A stretch of DNA of 64,000 bases from NCBI RefSeq assembly GCF_001431595.1, contig NZ_LDJO01000014.1:1-64000 (forward strand), written 5' to 3'. Positions 26,972 through 36,456 of this stretch are shown one piece after another. Positions within the stretch are counted from its first letter, which is position 1; the number at the start of each line of letters is the position of its first letter. The DNA comes from Stenotrophomonas acidaminiphila. GTDB taxonomy: Bacteria; Pseudomonadota; Gammaproteobacteria; Xanthomonadales; Xanthomonadaceae. A model generated the notes under the pieces. That model was not told the DNA's origin and made no database searches. It saw only the letters and a list, made by a program, of their open reading frames with translations. A program made the position numbers and the translations under genes.

Positions 26972-27583
26972 ATGCGTGGCACCCTCTACATCGTCGCGGC
27001 CCCCTCCGGCGCCGGCAAGAGCAGTCTCGTCAACGCCACCCTGGCGCGCGACGCGCAGATCGCGCTGTCCATTTCCTTCACCTCGCGGGCGATGCGCCCG
27101 GGCGAGGTGGACGGCCGGCATTACCACTTTGTCAGCGCCGCCGAGTTCGAGCGCATGATCGCCGCCGGCGATTTCTTCGAGTACGCCCGCGTGCATGGCG
27201 ACTGGAAGGGCACCGCGCGGCAGTCGGTGGAGCCGCAGCTGGCCGCCGGCAAGGACGTGCTGCTGGAGATCGACTGGCAGGGCGCGCGCCAGGTGCGCGC
27301 CAAGGTGCCCGATGCGGTCAGCGTATTCATCCTGCCGCCATCCAAGCAGGCGCTGGATGACCGCATGCGCAAGCGCGGCCAGGACAGCGAGGCGGTGATG
27401 GCGCAGCGGCTGGCGGCCGCGCGCGAGGAAATGCTGCATTACGACGAGTTCGACTACGTGATCGTCAACGAGGTGTTCGACACCGCGGTGGACGAGATGT
27501 GCGCCATCTTCACCGCCAGCCGCCTGCGCCGGGCCCAGCAGCAGGTCCGCCACGAAGGCCTGATCCGTTCGCTGCTGGACTGA
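26972..27583 (+). CDS. gmk: Guanylate kinase
   Basis: Phosphorylates GMP to GDP; 203 aa. The P-loop APSGAGKSS is at 10-18, SRAMRPGEVDGRHYHFV is the GMP-binding segment, and LLEIDWQGARQVR follows. It opens the gmk-rpoZ-spoT gene order conserved in gammaproteobacteria. About 175 bp including a separate promoter lie between it and rpoZ. Confidence 0.97.
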   Translation: MRGTLYIVAAPSGAGKSSLVNATLARDAQIALSISFTSRAMRPGEVDGRHYHFVSAAEFERMIAAGDFFEYARVHGDWKGTARQSVEPQLAAGKDVLLEIDWQGARQVRAKVPDAVSVFILPPSKQALDDRMRKRGQDSEAVMAQRLAAAREEMLHYDEFDYVIVNEVFDTAVDEMCAIFTASRLRRAQQQVRHEGLIRSLLD

Positions 27584-27674
27584 GGCGCGGCCCGGTACAG
27601 GCCCTGGCAGCGCCCGATCCCGCCGGGGCGGGCAGGCAACTGATTGATTCCAAAGGACCCGGGGATGCGGTCAT

Positions 27675-27703
27675 TTGTATCCCCCGGCGTCCGCCTGTAC
27701 AAT
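27675..27703 (+). promoter_or_regulatory. Sigma70-type promoter of rpoZ-spoT
   Basis: -35 TTGTAT (27675-27680), a 17-bp spacer, then -10 TACAAT (27698-27703) preceded by TG. It is well placed 55 bp upstream of the rpoZ start. Confidence 0.7.
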
Positions 27704-27758
27704 CCCCGGCCTTTCCCTCATCCGATCGAGCGGCCGCTGCTGGTCGCCGGGAGCTCGC

Positions 27759-28058
27759 ATGGCCCGCATTACCGTAGAAGATTGCCTGGAAGTCGTTAAC
27801 AACCGTTTCGAGCTGGTCATGATGGCGTCCAAGCGCGCCCGTCAGCTGGCCAACGGCGTGCAGGCCACCCTCGACAACAGCGAGACCGAGGACAAGCCGA
27901 CCGTGCTGGCGCTGCGCGAGATCGCCGCCCGCAAGATCGACAACGCCCTGATCGAGGAAGTCGAGAAGGCCGAGCGTGAGCGTGCCGAGCGCGAGGCGCT
28001 GGAATGGGCCGCCGCCGAAGTCGTCGCCGACGAGGACATGTCCAAGAACGACGACTGA
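27759..28058 (+). CDS. rpoZ: RNA polymerase omega subunit
   Basis: A 99-aa subunit that assists beta' folding and is required for ppGpp response at site 1. The N-terminal [20 protein letters not shown] and [11 protein letters not shown] are typical. The C-terminus is an acidic/Glu-rich helix. spoT follows about 260 bp downstream, tying ppGpp synthesis to its target. Confidence 0.97.
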   Translation: MARITVEDCLEVVNNRFELVMMASKRARQLANGVQATLDNSETEDKPTVLALREIAARKIDNALIEEVEKAERERAEREALEWAAAEVVADEDMSKNDD

Positions 28059-28082
28059 TCCACCAGGTCATCGTTGTGCACC

Positions 28083-28107
28083 GACAGCCCGCCACGTGCG
28101 GGCTGTC
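28083..28107 (+). terminator. Hairpin after rpoZ
   Basis: GACAGCCCGC (28083-28092) and GCGGGCTGTC (28098-28107) form a 10-bp stem with a CACGT loop followed by TGCTTTCC. It is about 25 nt after rpoZ and may partially terminate or protect the mRNA before spoT. Confidence 0.6.
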
Positions 28108-28317
28108 TGCTTTCCAGGCATCCGCCACCCTGCAGGTCCGCACCCGGTGCGTGTGCAGGAAAGCCCCCGGGTCAGGGGCGCCGCGAAGCGGCGGGGTGCG
28201 GATGAGCGAAAGACGGGCCCGGCGGTCTGCAATGCAAACCGTGGGGCGGCAGCGCGAGAGCGATGTCGCGCGTCTCCGGCGTTGCCGTGTTGGTGCTGCT
28301 GGCATATCTTCCCAGCC

Positions 28318-30477
28318 ATGAACCCAGGCCCCTCTGCCCAGGTCGCTGCGCCCGCGGGTGGCGCGGTGCCGGACTACGTACTCCAACTCGAACGCGCAGC
28401 CAGTTACCTGCCCGCCGAGCAGCTGCCGATGCTGCGCCGTGCGTGGGAAGTGGGTGCGGCCGCGCACGCGGGCCAGACCCGCAAGTCCGGCGAACCCTAC
28501 ATCACCCATCCGGTCGCGGTGGCCGGCATCCTGGCCGAGCTCGGGCTGGACGTGGAGGCGCTGGTCGCAGCGATCCTGCACGACACCATCGAAGACACCC
28601 CGCTCACCCATGACGAGCTGGCCGGGCAGTTCGGCCAGACCGTGGCCGAGCTGGTCGAGGGCGTCACCAAGCTGGACAAGCTGCGCTTCCGCGACCGCCA
28701 GGAAGCGGCCGCCGAGAGCTTCCGCAAGATGCTGCTGGCCATGTCGCGCGACCTGCGCGTGATCATGATCAAACTGGCCGACCGCCTGCACAACATGCGC
28801 ACCCTGGGCGCGCAGAGCGCCGAGGCGCGGCGCCGCATCGCGGTGGAGACGCTGGACATCTACGCGCCCATCGCCCAGCGCCTGGGCATGAGCCTGATCA
28901 AGTCCGAGCTGCAGAACCTGGGCTTCAAGGCGCTGTACCCGTGGCGCCACGCGATCCTGGAAAAGCACATCCGCAGCCAGCCGGTGGTGCGCCGCGAGGC
29001 GATGGCGCAGGTCGAGGTGCAGTTGTCGCAGCGGCTGGCGCGCGAAGGGCTGGAGCACCGCCTGGTCAGCCGCATCAAGACGCCCTGGAGCATCTACACC
29101 AAGATGCGCGAGGAGAACAAAACCTTCGACCAGGTGATGGACGTGTTCGGCTTCCGCCTGGTGATGCGCTCGGTGCCCAGTTGCTACCACGCGCTGGGCG
29201 CGGTGCACGCGGCGTTCAAGCCGCTGGACGGGCGCTTCCGCGATTTCATCGCCATCCCCAAGGCCAACGGCTACCAGTCGCTGCACACCGTGCTGTTCGG
29301 GCCCTACGGTTCGCCGATCGAGGTGCAGATCCGCACCGAGGAGATGGACCTGATCGCCGAGCGCGGCGTGGCCGCGCACTGGACCTACAAGTTCGGCGGC
29401 GATTCGCCCAACAGCGCACAGAGCCGCGCGCATGCATGGATCGTCGAGCTGATCGATTCGCAGCGCTCGGCCGGCTCGTCGCTGGAGTTCCTGGACAACG
29501 TCAAGGTCGACCTGTTCCCGGACGAGGTCTACCTGTTTACGCCCAAGGGCAAGATCCTGGCGTTGCCGCGCAACTCCACCGCGCTCGACTTCGCCTATGC
29601 GGTGCATACCGACATCGGCAACCGCGCGGTGGCCTCGCGCGTGGACAAGAAGCTGGTGCCGCTGCGCACCAAGCTGGTCAGCGGGCAGACGGTGGAAGTG
29701 ATCACCGCGCGCTCGGCCACGCCCAAGCCGCAGTGGCTGGAGTTCGTGGTCAGCTCCAAGGCGCGTACCGCGATCCGTCACCAGCTCAAGCAGCTCGAGC
29801 ACGAGGATGCCGTGCAGCTGGGCCACCGCATGCTCGACCGCGCGCTGGAGGCGATGGACAGCTCGATCGAGCGCCTGCCCAAGGGCCGGCTGGATGCGTT
29901 CCTGGCCGAACACCGCTACCCGCGCCTGGAAGCGTTCCTGGCCGATGTCGCGCTCGGCAACTGGATGCCGACCCAGGCCGCGCAGGCGCTGATGGCGCAT
30001 GGCGAACCGCGCGCCGGCGGCAGCAGCCAGCGGGTGCAGGAGAAGATCCTGATCAACGGCAGCGAGCGCGGCGTGGTCAGCTTCGCCGGCTGCTGCCAGC
30101 CGATCCCGGGCGACGAGATCATGGGTTACCACACCGCCGGCAAGGGCATCGTGGTGCACCGCATGGATTGCCCGAACCTGGCCGAGCTGCGCAAATCGCC
30201 CGAGCGCTGGGTGCCGATCGGCTGGGACAGCAGCGTGGTCGGCGACTATGACACCGCGCTGGTGGTGGAAGTGGAGAACGGCACCGGGGTGCTGGCGCAG
30301 CTGGCCGCGGCCATCGCCCAGAGCCAGTCCAACATCGAGCGGGTGGACTACCTGGACCGCGACTTCAACGCCGCAGTGCTGTGTTTCAACATCCAGGTGC
30401 GCGACCGTACCCACCTGGCCGAGGTGATGCGCCGGCTGCGGCGCCTGAGCGTGGTGCAGTCGGTGCGCCGCCAGTAA
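28318..30477 (+). CDS. spoT: Bifunctional (p)ppGpp synthetase/hydrolase
   Basis: A 719-aa RelA/SpoT homologue. The N-terminal HD hydrolase domain is intact (H64 in YITHP, H88-D89 in LHDTIEDT). The synthetase domain follows (RIKTPWSIYTKM, DVFGFRLV, GYQSLHTVL). Then come TGS (about 385-445, VYLFTPKGKILALP), a zinc-finger-like CCQPIPGDE segment and a C-terminal ACT domain. An intact HD site means hydrolase activity, so SpoT rather than RelA. ATG at 28318 (MNPGPSAQ). Confidence 0.95.
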   Translation: MNPGPSAQVAAPAGGAVPDYVLQLERAASYLPAEQLPMLRRAWEVGAAAHAGQTRKSGEPYITHPVAVAGILAELGLDVEALVAAILHDTIEDTPLTHDELAGQFGQTVAELVEGVTKLDKLRFRDRQEAAAESFRKMLLAMSRDLRVIMIKLADRLHNMRTLGAQSAEARRRIAVETLDIYAPIAQRLGMSLIKSELQNLGFKALYPWRHAILEKHIRSQPVVRREAMAQVEVQLSQRLAREGLEHRLVSRIKTPWSIYTKMREENKTFDQVMDVFGFRLVMRSVPSCYHALGAVHAAFKPLDGRFRDFIAIPKANGYQSLHTVLFGPYGSPIEVQIRTEEMDLIAERGVAAHWTYKFGGDSPNSAQSRAHAWIVELIDSQRSAGSSLEFLDNVKVDLFPDEVYLFTPKGKILALPRNSTALDFAYAVHTDIGNRAVASRVDKKLVPLRTKLVSGQTVEVITARSATPKPQWLEFVVSSKARTAIRHQLKQLEHEDAVQLGHRMLDRALEAMDSSIERLPKGRLDAFLAEHRYPRLEAFLADVALGNWMPTQAAQALMAHGEPRAGGSSQRVQEKILINGSERGVVSFAGCCQPIPGDEIMGYHTAGKGIVVHRMDCPNLAELRKSPERWVPIGWDSSVVGDYDTALVVEVENGTGVLAQLAAAIAQSQSNIERVDYLDRDFNAAVLCFNIQVRDRTHLAEVMRRLRRLSVVQSVRRQ

Positions 30478-30539
30478 GCGCGGTGCGCCGGCGCGGCATG
30501 CCCTGCTGCGACCGGGTGCGCCGCGCGGTGCGTGCGCGG

Positions 30540-30644
30540 TTCTCCACAGCCGGTGTGCAACGGCATGCCGACAACCTGTGGATAAGCCCCCGGGCACCTT
30601 GCCGGGCATGCGTTTGCAGCTGCTGGTGAAAAATTGTCCAGCGC
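30540..30644. repeat. Composite intergenic element, copy A
   Basis: Between spoT and ridA. Box 1 TTCTCCACA (30540-30548), 28 nt, inverted box 2 TGTGGATAA (30577-30585, identical to the DnaA box consensus on the other strand), 38 nt holding a CCCGG/CCGGG hairpin, then TGGTGAAAAATTGTCCAGCG (30624-30643). Copy B at 36457 has identical spacings. Function unknown. Confidence 0.7.
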
Positions 30645-30691
30645 CGCGACGCCTGGCATCGCCGGGAAGCCGGTGCGGCGGGGGCGGACGC

Positions 30692-30697
30692 TACAAT
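30692..30697 (+). promoter_or_regulatory. -10 box of ridA
   Basis: TACAAT 31 bp upstream of the ridA start; no good -35 is visible. It is placed just downstream of composite element copy A. Confidence 0.45.
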
Positions 30698-30727
30698 GCG
30701 GGGCCATTTCCCAACCGGAGTTCCCCC

Positions 30728-31111
30728 ATGTCCCGCCAGATCATCAACACCGCCAACGCGCCGGCCGCCATCGGCCCGTATTCGCAGGCCGTGCGTGCCG
30801 GCAACACCGTGTATTTCTCCGGCCAGATCCCGCTGGACCCGGCCACCGGCGAGATCGTCGCCGGCGACGTCGCCGCGCAGGCGCGGCGCGCCTTCGACAA
30901 CCTCAAGGCGGTGGCCGAGGCGGCCGGCGGTTCGCTCGACAGGATCGTGCGCCTGGGCCTGTACCTGACCGACCTGGGCGAGTTCGCCAAGGTCAACGCG
31001 GTCATGCAGGAGTACTTCCAGGCGCCGTTCCCGGCCCGCTCCACCATCGAAGTGTCGGGCCTGCCCAAGGGGGCCGCGTTCGAGGTCGACGCGGTGATGA
31101 TCCTCGACTGA
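30728..31111 (+). CDS. ridA: RidA family protein (enamine/imine deaminase)
   Basis: A 127-aa member of the RidA/YjgF family that hydrolyses reactive 2-aminoacrylate-type intermediates released by PLP enzymes. AIGPYSQAV, FSGQIPLDPATGEIV and PARSTIEVSGLPKGA (with the catalytic Arg) are typical. ATG at 30728 with CCGGAG upstream. Nine bp separate it from recG, so probably one transcript. Confidence 0.94.
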   Translation: MSRQIINTANAPAAIGPYSQAVRAGNTVYFSGQIPLDPATGEIVAGDVAAQARRAFDNLKAVAEAAGGSLDRIVRLGLYLTDLGEFAKVNAVMQEYFQAPFPARSTIEVSGLPKGAAFEVDAVMILD

Positions 31112-31120
31112 TCCACCGGC

Positions 31121-33265
31121 ATGGCGCGTACCCGTCCGGCCGCCCCGGCGCTGGCGGCCAGTGGCGAAACACCGGTGACGGTGCTGGCGGGCGTGGGCCC
31201 GGCGGTGGCCGCCAAGCTGCAGGCGCGCGGCATCGGCAGCCTGCAGGACCTGTGGCTGCACCTGCCGCTGCGCTATGAGGACCGGACCCGGCTCAGCGCC
31301 ATCGCCACGCTGCAGCCGGGCAGCGCCGCGCAGGTCGAAGGGCGGGTGGTCGCGGTGGAGCGCGGCTTCCGCTACCGGCCGATGCTGCGGGTCGCGGTGG
31401 AAGACGACTCGCGCGGCACCCTGGTGCTGCGCTTCTTCCACTTCCGCGCCGCGCAGGTGGCGCAGTTCGCCGTCGGCGCGCGCCTGCGCTGCTATGGCAC
31501 CCCGCGCCCCGGCCAGCATGGGCTGGAGATCGTGCATCCCAGCTACCGCATGCTCGGCGACGGCGAAGAGGCCGGCCTTGGCGACGCGCTGGATCCGGTC
31601 TATCCGGTCGTCGACGGCATCGGCCCGGCGACGCTGCGCCGGTTGATCGGGCAGGCGCTGGAGCGGCTGCCCGGCGAAGCCGCGCTGGAGGTGTTGCCGG
31701 CGCACCTGCTGGACGGCCTGGCCCTGCCGTCGCTGCGGCAGGCGCTGCTGACCATGCATCGCCCGCCTGCCGATGCCGATGTCGCCGCGCTCGCTGCCGG
31801 CACCCATCCGGCGCAGCGGCGGCTGGCGCTGGAAGAACTGCTCGCCCACCACCTGAGCCTGCGCCGCCAGCGCATCGCCCTGCAGCAGCACCATGCCCCG
31901 GCCTTGAGCGGCGGCGACAGGCGCGTGCGGCAGTTGCGCCAGTCCCTGCCGTTCCGTCTCACCGGCGCGCAGCAGCGCGTGTTCGCGCAGATCCGCCAGG
32001 ACCTGGCGCGGCCGCACCCGATGCTGCGCCTGGTGCAGGGCGACGTCGGTTCCGGCAAGACCGTGGTGGCCGCGCTGGCGGCGATGCTGGCGGTGGAGCA
32101 GGGCAAGCAGGTGGCGCTGGCGGCGCCGACCGAACTGCTCGCCGAGCAGCACCTGGCCAATCTGCGCGGCTGGCTCGAGCCGCTGGATGTGCAGGTGGCC
32201 TGGCTGGCCGGCAAGGTCACCGGCAAGGCGCGGGCCAGGGTGCTGGAGGACATCGCCTCCGGGCGTGCGCAGGTGGTGGTCGGCACCCATGCGCTGATGC
32301 AGGACAGCGTGGTGTTCCATGACCTGGCGCTGGCCATCGTCGACGAGCAGCACCGCTTCGGCGTGCACCAGCGGCTGGCGCTGCGCGACAAGGGCGCCGA
32401 CGGCCGCAGCGTGCCGCACCAGCTGGTGATGACCGCGACCCCGATCCCGCGCACGCTGGCGATGGCGGCCTATTCCGACCTGGACGTGTCGGCGATCGAC
32501 GAGCTGCCGCCGGGCCGTACCCCGGTGCAGACCATCGTCATCAGCGCCGAGCGCCGGCCGGAGCTGGTCGAGCGCATCCGCCTGGCCTGCGCGCAGGGGC
32601 GCCAGGCCTACTGGGTATGCACGCTGATCGACGAGAGCGAGGACGCCGACGGCAGCCCCGCGGCAAACGCCGGGCGCATGGAGGCGGTCGCCGCACAGGC
32701 CACCTTCGAGGCGCTGTCGGCGCAGTTGCCGGGCGTGCGCGTCGGGCTGGTGCACGGGCGCATGAAGGCCGCCGAGAAGCAGGCGGCGATGCGCGCCTTC
32801 AAGGCCGGCGAGACCGGCCTGCTGGTCGCCACCACGGTGATCGAAGTGGGCGTGGACGTACCCAATGCCTCGTTGATGATCATCGAGAACGCCGAGCGCC
32901 TGGGCCTGGCGCAGCTGCACCAGCTGCGCGGCCGGGTCGGGCGCGGTGCGGCCGCATCCAGCTGCGTGCTGATGTACCAGGCGCCGCTGTCGGCGATGGC
33001 GCGGCAGCGGCTGGAGACCATGCGCCAGACCAGCGACGGTTTCGTGATCGCCGAGAAGGACCTGGAACTGCGTGGCCCCGGCGAGCTGCTGGGCACCCGC
33101 CAGACCGGCCTGGCCGCCTTCCGGGTCGCCGACCTGGCCCGCGACGCGGCCCTGTTGCCGGGCGTGCATGCCCTGGCCGAGCGGTTGCTGGCCGAAGCGC
33201 CGGCCGTCGCCGACCGGATAGTGGCGCGCTGGGTGGGCGGGGCGGCGCGCTACGCCTCGGCCTGA
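31121..33265 (+). CDS. recG: ATP-dependent DNA helicase RecG
   Basis: A 714-aa branch-migration helicase reversing stalled replication forks. The N-terminal wedge/OB domain is followed by the two RecA-like lobes: Walker A GDVGSGKT around 307-314, DEQH around 407-410, TATPIPRTLAM, and the C-terminal TRG-like QLRGRVGRG...EKDLELRGPGELLGTRQ. Full length. It follows ridA closely in the conserved order spoT-ridA-recG. Confidence 0.97.
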   Translation: MARTRPAAPALAASGETPVTVLAGVGPAVAAKLQARGIGSLQDLWLHLPLRYEDRTRLSAIATLQPGSAAQVEGRVVAVERGFRYRPMLRVAVEDDSRGTLVLRFFHFRAAQVAQFAVGARLRCYGTPRPGQHGLEIVHPSYRMLGDGEEAGLGDALDPVYPVVDGIGPATLRRLIGQALERLPGEAALEVLPAHLLDGLALPSLRQALLTMHRPPADADVAALAAGTHPAQRRLALEELLAHHLSLRRQRIALQQHHAPALSGGDRRVRQLRQSLPFRLTGAQQRVFAQIRQDLARPHPMLRLVQGDVGSGKTVVAALAAMLAVEQGKQVALAAPTELLAEQHLANLRGWLEPLDVQVAWLAGKVTGKARARVLEDIASGRAQVVVGTHALMQDSVVFHDLALAIVDEQHRFGVHQRLALRDKGADGRSVPHQLVMTATPIPRTLAMAAYSDLDVSAIDELPPGRTPVQTIVISAERRPELVERIRLACAQGRQAYWVCTLIDESEDADGSPAANAGRMEAVAAQATFEALSAQLPGVRVGLVHGRMKAAEKQAAMRAFKAGETGLLVATTVIEVGVDVPNASLMIIENAERLGLAQLHQLRGRVGRGAAASSCVLMYQAPLSAMARQRLETMRQTSDGFVIAEKDLELRGPGELLGTRQTGLAAFRVADLARDAALLPGVHALAERLLAEAPAVADRIVARWVGGAARYASA

Positions 33266-33330
33266 GCGCGTACTTCCCCTGTCATGGTCCAGGTGCCAGA
33301 CTCCATGGCCGACCAGAAGACAAGCATGAG

Positions 33331-34272
33331 ATGAGCAAGAAGATTCCGTTGCTGATTGATACCGACCCGGGCGTGGACGATGCGCTGGCGCTGCTGATGG
33401 CCTTTGCCGACGAACGCCACGAGGTGGTCGGGTTGACGGTGGCGGCGGGCAACGTCGGCCTCGGCCATACCGTGCGCAACGCGCTGAAGCTGTGCGAGGT
33501 CGCCGGCCGCGGCGACGTGCCGGTGTTCGCCGGCGCCCCCGATCCGCTGGTGCACCCGGCCGAGGATGCCGCGCACGTGCATGGCCGCGATGGCTTCGGC
33601 GACGTCGACCTGCCTGCCGCCGCGCGCGCGGCCGAGAGCGAGCATGCCGCGCTGGCGATCCTGCGCCTGTCGCACCAGTACGCCGGCGAGCTGCTGCTGG
33701 TCGCACTGGGCCCGCTGACCAACATCGCGCTGGCGCTCAAGCTCGACCCGACCCTGCCGCAGCGGGTGAAGCGCTTCCTGGTGATGGGCGGGGCGATCAC
33801 CGGCCACGGCAACATCACCCCGGTGGCGGAGTTCAACATCGCCTTCGACCCGGAAGCGGCGCACATCGTGTTCACCGCGTTCCCGCACGTCGAAGTGGCC
33901 GACTGGGAAGCCACCGTCGCCCATGGCCTGCTGCACCGGAACGTGGAGCAGTGGCTGGCCGCCGATACCGACAAGGCGCGCTTCTACGAGCTGATCTCGC
34001 GCCAGACCCGGCTGTGGTCCGAGGACAGCCGCGGCGAGCACTGGTACGCCGCCGATGCGCTGGCGATGGCCTGGGCACTGCAGCCCGAGGGCGCGACCCG
34101 GCTGGAGCAGCGCCCGCTGGCGATCGAGATGGCCGGCGGGCGTACCCGCGGTGCCACCGTGGTGGACTGGAACCGGCAGACCGGGGCGGCGGACAACACC
34201 ACCCTGCTGATCGGCTACGACCAGGCGCGCTTCGAAAGCCAGGTGCAGCGGGCGTTGGGACTGGTTTCCTGA
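33331..34272 (+). CDS. Nucleoside hydrolase
   Basis: Inosine-uridine-preferring family N-ribohydrolase, 313 aa, cleaving ribonucleosides to base plus ribose for salvage. The Ca2+/ribose motif DTDPGVDD is at 10-17; [19 protein letters not shown] and the later [10 protein letters not shown] segment carry the remaining ligands. Base specificity cannot be read reliably. ATG at 33331, 65 bp after recG. Confidence 0.93.
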   Translation: MSKKIPLLIDTDPGVDDALALLMAFADERHEVVGLTVAAGNVGLGHTVRNALKLCEVAGRGDVPVFAGAPDPLVHPAEDAAHVHGRDGFGDVDLPAAARAAESEHAALAILRLSHQYAGELLLVALGPLTNIALALKLDPTLPQRVKRFLVMGGAITGHGNITPVAEFNIAFDPEAAHIVFTAFPHVEVADWEATVAHGLLHRNVEQWLAADTDKARFYELISRQTRLWSEDSRGEHWYAADALAMAWALQPEGATRLEQRPLAIEMAGGRTRGATVVDWNRQTGAADNTTLLIGYDQARFESQVQRALGLVS

Positions 34273-34289
34273 TTTCCTGCAATCCCGGC

Positions 34290-34319
34290 TTGCCCCGACG
34301 GGCCGGCCGGGACTATAAT
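34290..34319 (+). promoter_or_regulatory. Promoter of rpmE2
   Basis: -35 TTGCCC (34290-34295), 18-bp spacer, perfect -10 TATAAT (34314-34319), 36 bp before the L31 start. One of the strongest-looking promoters in the window, fitting a ribosomal gene. Confidence 0.75.
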
Positions 34320-34355
34320 GCCGCTCTTGACCACCAGCCCACACGGTGTGAGCCC

Positions 34356-34598
34356 ATGAAGGCCGACATTCATCCCGATTACCACAACGTCGTGTTCCAC
34401 GACGTCACCTCCGATTTCAAGTTCCTGACCCGTTCGACCATGTCCTCCAAGGAGACGGTCAAGTGGGAAGACGGTGAAGAGTACCCGCTGATCAAGGTCG
34501 AAATTTCCTCGGCCTCGCACCCGTTCTACACGGGCAAGCACAAGGTCATCGACACCAGCGGCCGCATCGACAAGTTCCAGAAGCGCTACGCGCGCTGA
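34356..34598 (+). CDS. rpmE2: 50S ribosomal protein L31 type B
   Basis: An 80-aa L31 paralogue of the zinc-free (C-) type: no cysteines, the long insertion [20 protein letters not shown], and the ending DKFQKRYAR. In bacteria with both forms the C- type is induced under zinc starvation via Zur; no Zur box is obvious here, and the TATAAT promoter suggests strong expression, so it may be the main L31. It ends in a strong terminator. Confidence 0.96.
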   Translation: MKADIHPDYHNVVFHDVTSDFKFLTRSTMSSKETVKWEDGEEYPLIKVEISSASHPFYTGKHKVIDTSGRIDKFQKRYAR

Positions 34599-34620
34599 TC
34601 GCAACTGTCGTTCCGCCCGG

Positions 34621-34652
34621 ACAACGGCCGCGCCCTGCGCGGCCGTTGTTTT
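34621..34652 (+). terminator. Intrinsic terminator of rpmE2
   Basis: ACAACGGCCGCG (34621-34632) and CGCGGCCGTTGT (34638-34649) form a 12-bp stem with a 5-nt loop, followed by TTT. Confidence 0.9.
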
Positions 34653-34975
34653 GTCATGGTCGGTCCCTGCGGTAAAGCCATGCGTGCCATTCCGGGCGGC
34701 TGCCTTGTGCGCCGTTGCCGGCGGGTCGTTCCGGGTCGTGCCGCGGCCATGGGCGTGGTGCGTGGCGCGGCTGAATCCCGGCGCAATGCCGCCCGGCGCG
34801 CGCGCGACGCTGTGTCGCGTGCATGCGGAGTCCATAGGACTTTAGTCTGCGCAAACGGCAAATGCTGCTGTGCGATAATGGCCTGAACCGCGGTGCAAAA
34901 CCGTGGAACTTCCTTCACGTGCCTGCCCGTCATTCCTCGTCGGGGCCGGCGCCATCCACTTGAGGAGCGCACACT
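34653..34975 (+). promoter_or_regulatory. gltA leader region with extended -10
   Basis: About 320 bp without a gene. The first 200 bp are GC-rich with nothing recognisable. TGCGATAAT at 34871-34879 is an extended -10 element (TGnGATAAT); an AT-richer patch with GACTTTAGTC lies just before it (34838-34847). About 95 nt of untranslated leader follow before the gltA GTG. A long leader leaves room for regulation, but no known riboswitch is recognised. Confidence 0.55.
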
Positions 34976-36250
34976 GTGTCCGATCTTGATCAGGTCACGC
35001 TCAACGCCGGCGACACGTCGGTCGTTCTGCCTGTAGTCAAACCCGTCCTGGGCAACGACTGTGTCGATATCTCGAAGCTGACCAAGGAAACCGGTCTCTT
35101 CACCTACGACTCCGGTTACACCGCCACCGCCAGCTGCAAGTCGGCCATCACCTACATCGATGGCGACAAGGGCGTGCTGCTGTACCGCGGTTACCCGATC
35201 GAGCAGCTGGCCGAGAAGTCCAGCTTCGTCGAAGTCGCCTACATGCTGGTCAACGGCGAGCGTCCGGATGCCGCGCAGCTTAAGGCCTTCGAGGCCGAGC
35301 TGGCCGAGGAAGCCGGTGTCGACGCGTCGATCAACACCCTGATCGGCAGCTTCGCCAGGGACGCGCACCCGATGGCGATCCTGGCCGCCTCGATCGCGCA
35401 GCTCTCGGCCAAGTACCACGATTCGCTGGACCTGGCCGATGCCGAGCAGCGCCGCAAGGCCGCCGTGCGCCTGATCGCCAAGGTGCCGACCCTGTCGTCG
35501 CTGATCTACCGCCACGGCAAGGGCCTGCCGGCCAATGCCCCGGACACCTCGCTGGATTACGTCAGCCGCTTCCTGAAGCAGACCTTCGAGTCGGCCGACG
35601 GCAAGTACGAGCTGAACCCGCACGTGGTGAAGGCGCTGGACCTGCTGTTCATCCTGCACGCCGACCATGAGCAGAACGCCTCGACCTCGACCGTGCGCCT
35701 GGTCGGCTCGACCGGTGCCAACCCGTACGCGTCCGTCGCCGCCGGCGTCACCGCGCTGTGGGGCCCGGCGCATGGCGGCGCCAACGAAGCCGTGCTGAAG
35801 ATGCTGGAAGAGATCGGCAGCGCCGACAACGTCGAGTCCGCCGTGCTCAAGGCCAAGGACAAGACCTCGGGCTTCCGCCTGATGGGCTTCGGCCACCGCG
35901 TCTACAAGAACTTCGACCCGCGCGCCAAGGTCATCGGCGAGATGACCCGGCAGGTGCTGGGCCAGCTGGGCGTGACCGACCCGCTGCTCGACGTCGCCAT
36001 CAAGCTGGAGCAGGCCGCGCTGCAGGACGACTATTTCGTCGCCCGCAAGCTGTACCCGAACGTCGATTTCTACAGCGGCATCATCTACAAGGCGCTGCAG
36101 ATCCCGACCGAGATGTTCACCGTCATGTTCGCCCTCGGCCGCACCGCCGGCTGGGTGTCGCACTGGCTGGAGCAGCAGGTCGATCCGGAAATGAAGATCG
36201 GCCGTCCGCGCCAGGTGTACACCGGCCACGCCGTGCGCGACTACACCTGA
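34976..36250 (+). CDS. gltA: Citrate synthase
   Basis: Type-II (hexameric, gram-negative) citrate synthase of 424 aa that condenses oxaloacetate and acetyl-CoA, the TCA entry step. The catalytic triad aligns as H266 (GPAHGG), H307 (GFGHRVYK) and D364 (NVDFYSG). It starts at GTG 34976 with TGAGGAG 8 nt upstream, which makes the start secure. A strong terminator follows. Confidence 0.97.
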   Translation: MSDLDQVTLNAGDTSVVLPVVKPVLGNDCVDISKLTKETGLFTYDSGYTATASCKSAITYIDGDKGVLLYRGYPIEQLAEKSSFVEVAYMLVNGERPDAAQLKAFEAELAEEAGVDASINTLIGSFARDAHPMAILAASIAQLSAKYHDSLDLADAEQRRKAAVRLIAKVPTLSSLIYRHGKGLPANAPDTSLDYVSRFLKQTFESADGKYELNPHVVKALDLLFILHADHEQNASTSTVRLVGSTGANPYASVAAGVTALWGPAHGGANEAVLKMLEEIGSADNVESAVLKAKDKTSGFRLMGFGHRVYKNFDPRAKVIGEMTRQVLGQLGVTDPLLDVAIKLEQAALQDDYFVARKLYPNVDFYSGIIYKALQIPTEMFTVMFALGRTAGWVSHWLEQQVDPEMKIGRPRQVYTGHAVRDYT

Positions 36251-36292
36251 GCCTGGGCGCGGCGGCGCAGCGATGCGCCGCCCGCGCGACCG

Positions 36293-36318
36293 AAAGCCCC
36301 GCTCCGGCGGGGCTTTTT
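36293..36318 (+). terminator. Intrinsic terminator of gltA
   Basis: AAAGCCCCGC (36293-36302) and GCGGGGCTTT (36307-36316) form a 10-bp stem with a TCCG loop followed by TT. The AAA side could also serve the opposite strand. Confidence 0.9.
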
Positions 36319-36456
36319 CGTATCCGCACGTCACGCGGTACGTGGCCGGCACCGTCGCCGCGTAGCGCACTGCCGGCCCGGCGCGCGTGGTCGCTGGTGG
36401 GCCCGGGCAATGCGTGGGGCCATCCGGCCGAGGGTGCCGGTGGGCGGGCTTTCCAC

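Noticed and set aside
30540..30585. Replication origin suggested by DnaA-like boxes
   Set aside because: Only two or three boxes, no AT-rich unwinding region and no dnaA, dnaN or gidA nearby.
30386..33706. Long minus-strand open frame opposite ridA-recG
   Set aside because: Shadow of recG and ridA; no RBS, no homology.
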